NCBI GenBank assembly: GCA_041664985.1
Contig: JBAYJS010000020.1
Coordinates: 1 to 21,056 of the forward strand
Origin: JBAYJS01 sp041664985
Lineage (GTDB): Bacteria; Patescibacteriota; Patescibacteriia; Buchananbacterales; UBA6539
Length of the DNA stretch: 21,056 nt
Reading direction: 5' to 3'
Below the pieces are notes generated by a model that was given only the letters and a program-made list of their open reading frames with translations, had not been told where the DNA came from and did no database searches. Of this stretch, positions 7,671-14,157 are shown in pieces. Numbering within the stretch: position 1 is the stretch's first letter; every line of letters begins with the position of its first letter. The translations under genes and the position numbers were made by a program.

Positions 7671-10133
7671 ATGTTAAACGAATACGACCATAAAAAAATT
7701 GAAGCCAAATGGCAAAAATATTGGGAAACTAAAAAACTTTTTGCCGCAGCTGATAAGTCCGACAAGCCGAAATATTATTGTTTGGTTGAGTTTCCTTATC
7801 CATCCGGTGATGGTTTGCACGTTGGTCATCCGAGAAGTTATACCGCTATCGATATTTTAGCTCGCAAACGCCGGCTGCAGGGCTATAATGTTTTATATCC
7901 GATTGGCTTTGATGCTTTTGGTTTGCCGTCGGAAAATTACGCCATTAAAACTGGCATTCATCCTTCGATTACAACGCAGAAAAATATTGAAACTTTTACC
8001 CGGCAGCTAAAAGCTTTGGGCATTTCTTTTGATTGGAGTCGGGTAATTGAAACGACTGATCCGAAATATTACAAGTGGACCCAATGGATATTTTTACAAA
8101 TGTATAAACACGGCTTAGCTTATAAAGCAAAAATTCCGATTAATTGGTGTTTGTCCTGTAAAATCGGTTTAGCTAATGAAGAAGTGGTCGGTGGTGTTTG
8201 CGAACGTTGTGGCGGTATTGTAGAAAAAAGGGAAAAAGAGCAATGGATGCTAAAAATTACCAAATATGCCGATCGCTTAATTGCCGATTTGAATACCGTT
8301 GATTATTTGGAAAAAATCAAAACTTCGCAAATCAATTGGATTGGCAAAAGCGAAGGGGTAAATTTTAAAGAAAAAGTTAAAGATTTGGATATCGAATTTG
8401 AAGTTTACGATTCAATTCCGCAAACATTTTTAGCTCAAACATTCACGGTAATTGCGCCAGAACATCCTTTGGTTGAAAAATTAATTAAAGGCACTGAATA
8501 TGAAAAACCGGTCAGGGAATTTGTTAAAAAGATTAAAGACCAAAAAGCCGAAAATAGATTTGAACTGGAAAATGAATTGGAAGGAATATTTACCGGCCGT
8601 TATGTCGACAATCCTTTTGGTACTGGTGATTTTCCAATTTGGGTGGCGTCTTATGTTTTGGCTGATTATGGCACCGGTATTGTTAATTGCAGCGCTCATG
8701 ATCAAAGAGATTGGGATTTTGCCAAAAAATATAGCATTCCTTTAAAAATTGCTTTACTACCAAAAGATAAAAAATTAGCTGAAAAAGTTAAAAATTTGGA
8801 AGTTTTTTATCGCGAGCTAGACGGCATTTTGCAAGAGCCGGAAGAATTCAAGGGTTTGAGTTGGGACAAAGCTCGGGAGCCGGTAATTAGATATATTGAA
8901 AAACATAAATTAGGAAAACCTCAGGTCAATTATAAACTCCGTGACTGGGTATTTTCCCGCCAACGCTATTGGGGCGAACCGATTCCAATGGTTTTTTGCC
9001 AAAATTGCAAAGAAACCGGCGCTTCGCCTGATGGCTGGGTGCCAGTTGCTGAGCGTGATTTGCCGGTAAAATTACCTGACGTTAAAAAATACGAACCAAC
9101 CGACAATGGCGAATCGCCTTTGGCAGAAATTACCAGTTGGGTAAATACCAAATGCCCGGTTTGCGGCGGACCAGCTAAAAGAGAAACCGATACCATGCCA
9201 AATTGGGCCGGTTCCAATTGGTACTTTTTGCGCTATATTGATCCGAAAAATGATAAGCATTTGGCGGACTCTAAAAAAATGGAATATTGGGCGCCAGTTG
9301 ATTGGTATAATGGCGGTATGGAGCACACCACTTTGCATTTGCTTTATTCCCGCTTTGTCTATAAATTTTTATGGGATATTGGCGCAGTGCCAAAAAATTG
9401 TGGATCAGAGCCTTACCAAAAGCGAACCGCCCACGGCATGATTTTGGGCGAAGGTGGAGTGAAAATGTCTAAATCCAAAGGCAACGTGATCAATCCCGAC
9501 CAAGTTGTGACTGAACTGGGCGCCGATACTTTGCGAGTTTATGAAATGTTTATGGGCCCATTTGATCAGGCAATTCCTTGGGATACTAAAGGTGTGATTG
9601 GCGTTCGGCGTTTTATTGAAAAAGTTTGGACAATTTATAATGGCGGGGTAAAAATTGTGCCCGAAGCCCAAAAAGATTTGGTTTTTTTAACAAATAAAAC
9701 CATTAAAAAAATCAGCCAAGACATTGAAACGCAAAATTATAATACGGCCGTTTCGGCATTGATGATTTTGGCTAATAAAATTATTGAAATTGGCAGTATG
9801 GATAAAGATGTGGCCGAAGTCTTTTTGAAAATTCTTTCACCGTTTGCGCCGCATATTACCGAAGAACTTTGGGAGCAGTTGGGTTATAAAAAATCAATCA
9901 GCTGTCAGGAATGGCCACAGTTTAATTCGGCTTTAATTAAAGAAGAGGAAGTTGAACTGGTGGTCCAAGTTAATGGCAAATTCCGAGACAGAATAAAAGT
10001 ATCGCCTGACGTAACCGAGCAGCGAGTTGAAATTTTGGCCAGAGAAAGCGAAAAAGTCAATAAATATTTAGAAGGTAAAGTGGTAAAAAATATTATATTT
10101 GTTCCCGGACGATTAATTAATTTTGTTATTTAG
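7671..10133 (+). CDS. leuS: Leucyl-tRNA synthetase (LeuRS)
   Basis: 820 residues, full length, class I aminoacyl-tRNA synthetase that charges tRNA-Leu with leucine in the cytoplasm. The HIGH motif is HVGH (50-53) within PYPSGDGLHVGHPRS; the KMSKS motif is KMSKS (598-602). A zinc-type knuckle has C160/C163 and C177/C180; a second Cys set is C443/C446 and C495/C498. The editing domain (CP1, about 225-420) keeps the GTG and AHDQRD motifs (334-346). Its threonine-rich site, usually close to TTRPDT, reads YDSIPQTFLAQTF (246-258) instead. The C-terminus ends with the LVVQVNGKFRDRI stretch typical of LeuRS. No SD; probably leaderless. FemAB and tsaC follow on the same strand without an obvious new promoter, so the three may form one transcript interrupted by a palindromic spacer. 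Confidence 0.97.
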   Translation: MLNEYDHKKIEAKWQKYWETKKLFAAADKSDKPKYYCLVEFPYPSGDGLHVGHPRSYTAIDILARKRRLQGYNVLYPIGFDAFGLPSENYAIKTGIHPSITTQKNIETFTRQLKALGISFDWSRVIETTDPKYYKWTQWIFLQMYKHGLAYKAKIPINWCLSCKIGLANEEVVGGVCERCGGIVEKREKEQWMLKITKYADRLIADLNTVDYLEKIKTSQINWIGKSEGVNFKEKVKDLDIEFEVYDSIPQTFLAQTFTVIAPEHPLVEKLIKGTEYEKPVREFVKKIKDQKAENRFELENELEGIFTGRYVDNPFGTGDFPIWVASYVLADYGTGIVNCSAHDQRDWDFAKKYSIPLKIALLPKDKKLAEKVKNLEVFYRELDGILQEPEEFKGLSWDKAREPVIRYIEKHKLGKPQVNYKLRDWVFSRQRYWGEPIPMVFCQNCKETGASPDGWVPVAERDLPVKLPDVKKYEPTDNGESPLAEITSWVNTKCPVCGGPAKRETDTMPNWAGSNWYFLRYIDPKNDKHLADSKKMEYWAPVDWYNGGMEHTTLHLLYSRFVYKFLWDIGAVPKNCGSEPYQKRTAHGMILGEGGVKMSKSKGNVINPDQVVTELGADTLRVYEMFMGPFDQAIPWDTKGVIGVRRFIEKVWTIYNGGVKIVPEAQKDLVFLTNKTIKKISQDIETQNYNTAVSALMILANKIIEIGSMDKDVAEVFLKILSPFAPHITEELWEQLGYKKSISCQEWPQFNSALIKEEEVELVVQVNGKFRDRIKVSPDVTEQRVEILARESEKVNKYLEGKVVKNIIFVPGRLINFVI

Positions 10134-10134
10134 C

Positions 10135-10217
10135 ATTAGGCTCTAGGTATTAGGCTTTAGGAAAAAGTCTAACAACCCATCACCTAGCGCCTAGAGCCTA
10201 ATTACCTAAAATCTAAC
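10135..10217. repeat. TAGG-rich palindromic intergenic element
   Basis: Nearly the whole leuS to femAB spacer is built of TAGG/CCTA words. ATTAGGCTCTAGG (10135-10147) is the exact inverted complement of CCTAGAGCCTAAT (10190-10202). The left side contains a direct repeat, TTAGGCTCTAGG (10136-10147) and TTAGGCTTTAGG (10150-10161), 11 of 12 identical. The right side repeats CCTA about every 7-8 bases. It could fold as RNA and modulate transcription into femAB. It lacks the T tract of an intrinsic terminator and looks like a dispersed intergenic repeat or MITE-like unit. No coding capacity seen. Confidence 0.7.
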
Positions 10218-10219
10218 CT

Positions 10220-11236
10220 ATGGCTATCATTCAAGTTGGTGACGAATTAAAGCAGCATTGGGATAATTTTATCAAAACTAACGCCGCTGACGGCGGCTTG
10301 CTGCAATCTTGGCAGTGGGGAGATTTTCAAAAATCTTTAGACAATCGGATTTTTCGATTAGGGGTAATTAATGATGAAGGCCAGTTGCAAGCGGCCGCTT
10401 TACTGATTAAACATGAATTACCTTTTGAATATAATTATCTTTATTGTCCTCGCGGCCCGGTGATTAATTCTTTGAGGCGCGATGATTTAACTGCTTTATT
10501 CACGGAGATTAAAAAAATTGCCAAAGAAGAAAAAAGTTTTTTATTGCGAGTTGATCCACCTTGGTTGGTTGGCAATGAAAATTTATTAACGGAAGCTGGT
10601 TTTCGCAAAGGGGAATATGAAATTCAGCCAAAATGCAGTTTACTGATTGACATTAGTAAAAGTGAAGAAGAAATTTTAGCTCAAATGAAGCAAAAAGCCC
10701 GTTATAATTTGGGCTTGGCTCAAAGGCATGGCGTCAAAATCAGAATCAGCGATCAGCTTTCTGACGTAGAATCATTTTGGCAGCTGACCAAACAAACCTC
10801 CAACCGTGACGGTTTTTCGCCTCATCCCAAGGAGCATTATAAAAAAATGTTTGAAATTTTAAGTAAAGAAGGTACGGTCAAGCTTTTTTTGGCAGAGTAC
10901 GATAATAAAGTAATTGCCGTTAATATGGTTTCGTTTTTCAGTCAGGTTTGTACTTATTTGCATGGCTCGTCTTCGGATATGTATCGGGAAGTGATGGCGC
11001 CGTATTTATTGCAATGGCAAGCGATTTTGGAAGCCAAAAAACTGGGCTACAAATTTTATGACTTTGGTGGCGTTAACGGTAAAACTTTTAATAATCCAAA
11101 ATGGAAAGGGATTACGCGATTTAAAACCGGTTTTGCTCCGGAAGTTTTGCCTAAAGAATACGTCGGCAGTTTTGATTTAATCACCAATCCGGTGGTTTAT
11201 TCAATTTATAAATTTGTTAAACAAATCAGAGGTTAA
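10220..11236 (+). CDS. FemAB family aminoacyltransferase (peptidoglycan cross-bridge / lipid II)
   Basis: 338 residues, ATG at 10220. The protein has the FemAB/FemX layout of two GNAT-like folds: an N-terminal SWQWGDFQ (30-37), a YLYCPRGPV segment (73-81), the KARYNLGLAQRHGV helix (159-172), YLHGSSS (246-252) and a final LGYKFYDFGGV...FKTGFAPE block (275-308). Family members use aminoacyl-tRNA to add amino acids to the stem peptide of lipid II, building interpeptide bridges at the inner face of the membrane. The long coiled-coil arm of staphylococcal FemA is absent, as in the shorter FemX-like members. The amino acid added cannot be read from sequence. Position behind leuS is notable because FemAB enzymes consume charged tRNA, though a functional link is only an inference. 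No SD is seen; the 5' side is the TAGG palindromic element. Confidence 0.92.
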   Translation: MAIIQVGDELKQHWDNFIKTNAADGGLLQSWQWGDFQKSLDNRIFRLGVINDEGQLQAAALLIKHELPFEYNYLYCPRGPVINSLRRDDLTALFTEIKKIAKEEKSFLLRVDPPWLVGNENLLTEAGFRKGEYEIQPKCSLLIDISKSEEEILAQMKQKARYNLGLAQRHGVKIRISDQLSDVESFWQLTKQTSNRDGFSPHPKEHYKKMFEILSKEGTVKLFLAEYDNKVIAVNMVSFFSQVCTYLHGSSSDMYREVMAPYLLQWQAILEAKKLGYKFYDFGGVNGKTFNNPKWKGITRFKTGFAPEVLPKEYVGSFDLITNPVVYSIYKFVKQIRG

Positions 11237-11251
11237 AAATTCGGTTTTTGT

Positions 11252-11812
11252 ATGATAATTTCCAAGCCAAATCAAGCGGGAATTAATCAGGCCATCGCCA
11301 TTCTTAAGAAGGGTGGCGTTGTTGTTTATCCAACCGATACGGCTTATGCTTTGGGTGGAATTTATAAAAGCAAAAAGGTTGGGAATAAAATTTTAAAAAT
11401 TAAAAACCGAACCGATAAAAAATTCACTTTGGTGGCTGCCAGTTTGGCTCAAGTAAATAAATATTTTAAATTAAATGCCTGCCAGCAAGCTTTAGCTAAA
11501 AAATATTGGCCCGGGTCGCTTTCTTTGGTAGTTTCGGCGCGTTTTGCCGTTCGGGTACCAAAAAATTATTTGGCCCAAATTTTGGCCAAAAAATCGGGCC
11601 AGCCGTTAATTGCCACTTCAGCCAATATTTCCGGCCGGGTTACGATTTACGATAGCCAAAAAGTAATTAAAGAATTTTTAGGCAAAAAATACCAACCAGA
11701 TTTGATTTTAGCTAATGGGTGCTTGCCAAAAAGAAAAACCTCGACTATTGTCCAGGTTTTTCCTAAAGAAATTAAAATTATTCGCCAGGGTGCAGTGAAA
11801 ATTAAATTTTAG
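11252..11812 (+). CDS. tsaC: L-threonylcarbamoyladenylate synthase (TsaC/YrdC family)
   Basis: 186 residues, a short YrdC-type enzyme without the C-terminal Sua5 domain. It makes threonylcarbamoyl-AMP from threonine, bicarbonate and ATP for the t6A37 modification of ANN-decoding tRNAs. Visible motifs: VVVYPTDTAYALG (23-35), the basic KIKNRTDKKF loop (49-58, where the usual Pro after Arg is Thr), YWPGSLSLVV (85-94), RVPKN (101-105), ATSANISG (121-128) and TSTIVQ (163-168). It begins 15 nt after the FemAB stop with no SD or promoter, so it is probably in the same transcript. Its TAG overlaps the stop codon of the convergent small gene by a few bases, with no terminator between. The partner genes tsaB, tsaD and tsaE are not in the window. 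The Sua5/YciO/YrdC family assignment is firm; the exact paralogue (TsaC versus YciO) is likely but not proven. Confidence 0.88.
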   Translation: MIISKPNQAGINQAIAILKKGGVVVYPTDTAYALGGIYKSKKVGNKILKIKNRTDKKFTLVAASLAQVNKYFKLNACQQALAKKYWPGSLSLVVSARFAVRVPKNYLAQILAKKSGQPLIATSANISGRVTIYDSQKVIKEFLGKKYQPDLILANGCLPKRKTSTIVQVFPKEIKIIRQGAVKIKF

Positions 11813-12201
11813 CGGTAGCAACCAAAGTTAAAAAGAGTGTGTGGTCCAAATCCCATAAAGTTGCCAAGACATTTACTGCCGGATCTGAAAGTACCATAAG
11901 TTGGTGGTGTTGGTTGAAGAAGGCAGAGCGCCTGATTTTGGTAAAGTGGATTGGCGCCTCTTAAAAATCTAGCCTGGACCTCAAATAACCCGCTGCACTG
12001 GCCGGCTAAGTTGCCGCAAACTGGACAGCTGCCAAGGCAGGTCACTAATGGCGGTGCATCGTATGAACACTTTTTAGGTGGGGCTAAAATTAACATGCTA
12101 GTCGAGGGTGAAAAGGCTTGAGCTGTAATTACCCAGGCAATCCCGATAGTGATTATCGTGATAATTAGTAAAGCCAACCAAATATTTACTCGTCTACGCA
12201 T
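11809..12201 (-). CDS. Small secreted or membrane-anchored eight-cysteine protein, unknown function
   Basis: 130 residues from the ATG at 12201 (MRRRVNIWLALL). A longer frame reaches a GTG at 12243, but it would include the likely -10 box, and AGAAGGA sits just upstream of this ATG (spacing short, 3 nt after AGGA). Residues 6-28 form a signal peptide or signal anchor behind three Arg. The mature part has exactly eight Cys (45, 55, 59, 62, 69, 93, 111, 128), including CLGSCPVCG, and is rich in Pro and Gly. This suggests four disulfides outside the membrane, or metal binding. I do not recognise the family. It converges on tsaC with overlapping stop codons and diverges from rsmA. The promoter, SD-like site and signal sequence together support a real gene. 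Confidence 0.7.
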   Translation of the reverse strand: MRRRVNIWLALLIITIITIGIAWVITAQAFSPSTSMLILAPPKKCSYDAPPLVTCLGSCPVCGNLAGQCSGLFEVQARFLRGANPLYQNQALCLLQPTPPTYGTFRSGSKCLGNFMGFGPHTLFNFGCYR

Positions 12202-12228
12202 AAGTCCTTCTAAATAAATCATATCTAT

Positions 12229-12257
12229 ATTATATAGGATCACTTAAAATTAAGCAA
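12229..12257 (-). promoter_or_regulatory. Promoter of the small cysteine-rich gene
   Basis: On the minus strand TTGCTT (12257-12252), 17 bp, TATAAT (12234-12229). The predicted start near 12222 is 21 nt before the ATG at 12201, with the SD-like AGAAGGA between. The -35 lies against the rsmA start codon (12262), so the two divergent genes share regulatory DNA. Confidence 0.6.
12245..12250 (+). promoter_or_regulatory. Possible -10 box of rsmA
   Basis: TAAAAT at 12245-12250 would place the start near 12257, about five bases before the ATG (nearly leaderless, like leuS). The -35 position (TATCTA) is poor. It overlaps the divergent minus-strand promoter. Confidence 0.35.
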
Positions 12258-12261
12258 AAAA

Positions 12262-13119
12262 ATGGATAATTTGGAAAAAGTAAAATTACTTTGCAAAGCT
12301 TATGATGTTTGGCCCAGTCGGCAAAAAGGCCAGAATTTTTTGATTAATTCAAAAATTATTGATCAAATTATTACCGCGGCCAATTTATCAACTACTGACA
12401 AAGTTTTGGAAGTTGGACCGGGACTGGGAATTTTAACTGAGGCTTTAATTGATAAAGCCGGACAAGTAATCAGTGTTGAATTGGATGATAAACTATTTAA
12501 ATTGTTAAAAGCTAAATTTGTTGGGGTGAAAAATCTGCAGTTGGTCAATAATGATATTTTAAAAATTGATTTTAAAAATTTCGGCTTGGCGCCGAGTAAT
12601 TATAAAATTGTTGCCAATTTGCCCTATAATATTACTTCGCATTTTTTGAAAATATTTCTCACTAATCAAAATCGGCCCAAAGAAATGACGCTTTTATTGC
12701 AAAAAGAAGTGGCCGAACGAATTTGTGCCGATACTACCAATATGAGTTTACTGTCAGTTTCGGTCCAGCTTTATGGAAAGCCCGAGATAATTAATATTGT
12801 TTCTCGCCAAAATTTTTGGCCCAAACCCGAAGTTGATTCGGCGATTTTGAAAATTTCCAACATTAAAGATGTTTTGGCAGTGGATAAGTTTTTATCCGGG
12901 ATTTCGGAAAAGTTTTTTTGGCAAATTGTAAAAATCGGTTTTTCCTCAAGAAGAAAACAATTACAAAAAAATTTAGCAGCCGGATTGCGGCTTAAACCAG
13001 ATGAAGTAAAAAAAATGCTAATTCAAGCCAATTTTGATGAAAAAATTCGCGCCCAGAATTTGTCAGTGGCTGATTGGTTAAAACTTGCAAAATTGCTTGA
13101 TTCTTATTTTAATAAATAG
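12262..13119 (+). CDS. rsmA: 16S rRNA (adenine1518-N6/adenine1519-N6)-dimethyltransferase RsmA (KsgA)
   Basis: 285 residues. RsmA uses SAM to dimethylate two adjacent adenines in the 3' terminal helix 45 of 16S rRNA late in 30S assembly. Visible: GQNFLINSKIID (23-34), SAM motif I VLEVGPGLG (48-56), the acidic SVELDDKL (71-78), NNDILKID (96-103), catalytic motif IV NLPYNI (119-124), FWPKPEVDSAI (185-195) and FSSRRKQL (227-234). The length and C-terminal helical domain are normal. No SD is visible; the ATG follows an A-rich run, and the start may be leaderless. Upstream DNA is shared with the divergent cysteine-rich gene. No clear terminator follows; the next promoter starts 12 bp after the stop. 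Confidence 0.96.
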   Translation: MDNLEKVKLLCKAYDVWPSRQKGQNFLINSKIIDQIITAANLSTTDKVLEVGPGLGILTEALIDKAGQVISVELDDKLFKLLKAKFVGVKNLQLVNNDILKIDFKNFGLAPSNYKIVANLPYNITSHFLKIFLTNQNRPKEMTLLLQKEVAERICADTTNMSLLSVSVQLYGKPEIINIVSRQNFWPKPEVDSAILKISNIKDVLAVDKFLSGISEKFFWQIVKIGFSSRRKQLQKNLAAGLRLKPDEVKKMLIQANFDEKIRAQNLSVADWLKLAKLLDSYFNK

Positions 13120-13130
13120 GGTTGAATCAC

Positions 13131-13160
13131 TTGCTATCAAATTAGTTTTTCTGCTATAAT
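13131..13160 (+). promoter_or_regulatory. Promoter of the surface-protein operon
   Basis: TTGCTA (13131-13136), 18 bp, TATAAT (13155-13160) with a preceding TGC, giving the extended -10 TGCTATAAT. The predicted start is near 13167, about 128 nt before the coding start at 13295. This is the longest leader in the window. Confidence 0.78.
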
Positions 13161-13166
13161 ATAGCT

Positions 13167-13294
13167 AAGTTGTGATTAAGATATTTTGTAAAAGGCAGAG
13201 CCAAGTTATCCTAGCGGTCTTTTATTTTTTGAGGTTGGTATATGACCAATTTATGTCTTAATCGTTTTAGAATTTAGATTTTAAACTAATAAAA
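13167..13294 (+). promoter_or_regulatory. Structured 5' leader of the surface-protein operon
   Basis: GATTAAGATA (13174-13183) pairs with TGTCTTAATC (13254-13263): ten pairs with one G-U, closing a domain of about 70 nt. Inside are GGC-AGA-GCC (13194-13202) and a hairpin TTGGT-ATATG-ACCAA (13235-13249). A T-rich stretch (TCTTTTATTTTTT, 13218-13230) lies in the middle. I do not recognise a known riboswitch class. It may be a novel cis-regulatory RNA or simply an A/T-rich leader. Confidence 0.4.
13242..13277 (+). CDS. Possible 11-codon leader ORF
   Basis: ATG at 13242 reads MTNLCLNRFRI and stops at TAG 13275-13277. GAGG (13231-13234) lies seven bases upstream, a better SD than that of the main gene. 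The ATG sits in the loop of the TTGGT/ACCAA hairpin, and the ORF overlaps the right arm of the long leader stem, so its translation would open that stem. Chance occurrence of so short an ORF is easily possible. Confidence 0.25.
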   Translation: MTNLCLNRFRI

Positions 13295-14155
13295 ATGGCA
13301 CCATTTGGCCGACGAAAAAAAGAAAATTTAACAATTTTGGAAGAAATCTATACCAGTTCTGACCTGAAAAAGCCAAAGCCAAAAGAATTGTTAAAAGAAT
13401 ACTTTTCCGACCCTAAAAAAGTTGAGAAACTTCTGTCAATCAGTATCGTGGTTTGTGGTGTTATCGCCATCGGCGCTGGTTTTTTTCAGGTTAGAAACAA
13501 TCTGGTAAAATATTTTGTACCCAATCAAAAGCAATTAGCCGCTAAAACCAATATTGTGCCGGCTGAAGATTTGCTGGGTTTGCAAAAAAAAGATACTGAT
13601 GCGGATACTTTATCTGACTATGACGAATTGTACGTTTATTCAACCAGTCCTTATTTAAAAGATAGTGATTCTGATGGAACTGATGATGCCAAAGAAATTA
13701 CTCTAGGGACTAGTCCAAATTGTCCAAAAGGTCAAAACTGTTTTACGACCGATAGTGCCAGTCAGGGCGACAGTTTATTGCTGACTCAGCAATCGCAACA
13801 AGTCCGCCAACTTTTGATTCAGTCGGGTATGACAAAGGAAGAATTAGACCAGTTTACCGATGAAGAAATCTTAAACACTTATCAGCAAGTAATGGCTGAA
13901 AATGGAACGGCCGGCGCGACCGGTAGTTTAGGTCAAACCGGCTTGTCAACCGGTCAAGTCAATCAAATGTCTTCTCAGGAAATCCGGGAACTATTGGCCA
14001 AAGCCGGTATGTCAGAGGAAATGTTAAATCAAATTTCAGATCAAGATTTAATGCAGTTGGTTTCAGAAACCCTGTCTGGTTCGCAAACCGCTACCGTCAA
14101 CACCAATGTTAATTCCACTAAGTCCGGTTCGACCCAATCATCAACCAATAAATAA
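13295..14155 (+). CDS. Membrane-anchored calcium-binding (TSP3-like) protein with duplicated helical repeat
   Basis: 286 residues, no SD. Residues 1-46 are charged and cytoplasmic, with Lys/Pro-rich KKPKPKELLK. One helix at 47-66 places the rest outside. Residues 98-134 hold two Asp-rich loops, KKDTDADTLSDYDE and KDSDSDGTDDAKE, each followed by a T/S-S-P turn; this is the thrombospondin type 3-like calcium-binding pattern frequent in CPR surface proteins. Two Cys (143, 149) follow. Two related helical repeats lie at about 169-200 and 229-260, sharing the pattern R-x-LL-x3-GM-x3-x-L-x-Q-x-x-D, joined by a Gly/Thr/Ser-rich linker, then a Ser/Thr tail. It is first in an operon: the giant secreted protein starts two bases after its stop, so it probably helps anchor or export that protein. 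That role is inferred. No named family is recognised beyond the calcium loops. Confidence 0.85.
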   Translation: MAPFGRRKKENLTILEEIYTSSDLKKPKPKELLKEYFSDPKKVEKLLSISIVVCGVIAIGAGFFQVRNNLVKYFVPNQKQLAAKTNIVPAEDLLGLQKKDTDADTLSDYDELYVYSTSPYLKDSDSDGTDDAKEITLGTSPNCPKGQNCFTTDSASQGDSLLLTQQSQQVRQLLIQSGMTKEELDQFTDEEILNTYQQVMAENGTAGATGSLGQTGLSTGQVNQMSSQEIRELLAKAGMSEEMLNQISDQDLMQLVSETLSGSQTATVNTNVNSTKSGSTQSSTNK

Positions 14156-14157
14156 TA

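Noticed and set aside
12202..12243. Longer N-terminus of the small Cys-rich protein starting at GTG 12243
   Set aside because: The added codons cover the likely TATAAT box and start site, and the downstream ATG at 12201 starts directly with a typical signal sequence.
13190..13230. Intrinsic terminator in the 13167-13294 leader
   Set aside because: The GGC-AGA-GCC stem is only three pairs and is not directly followed by the T run; no convincing stem of terminator strength precedes it.
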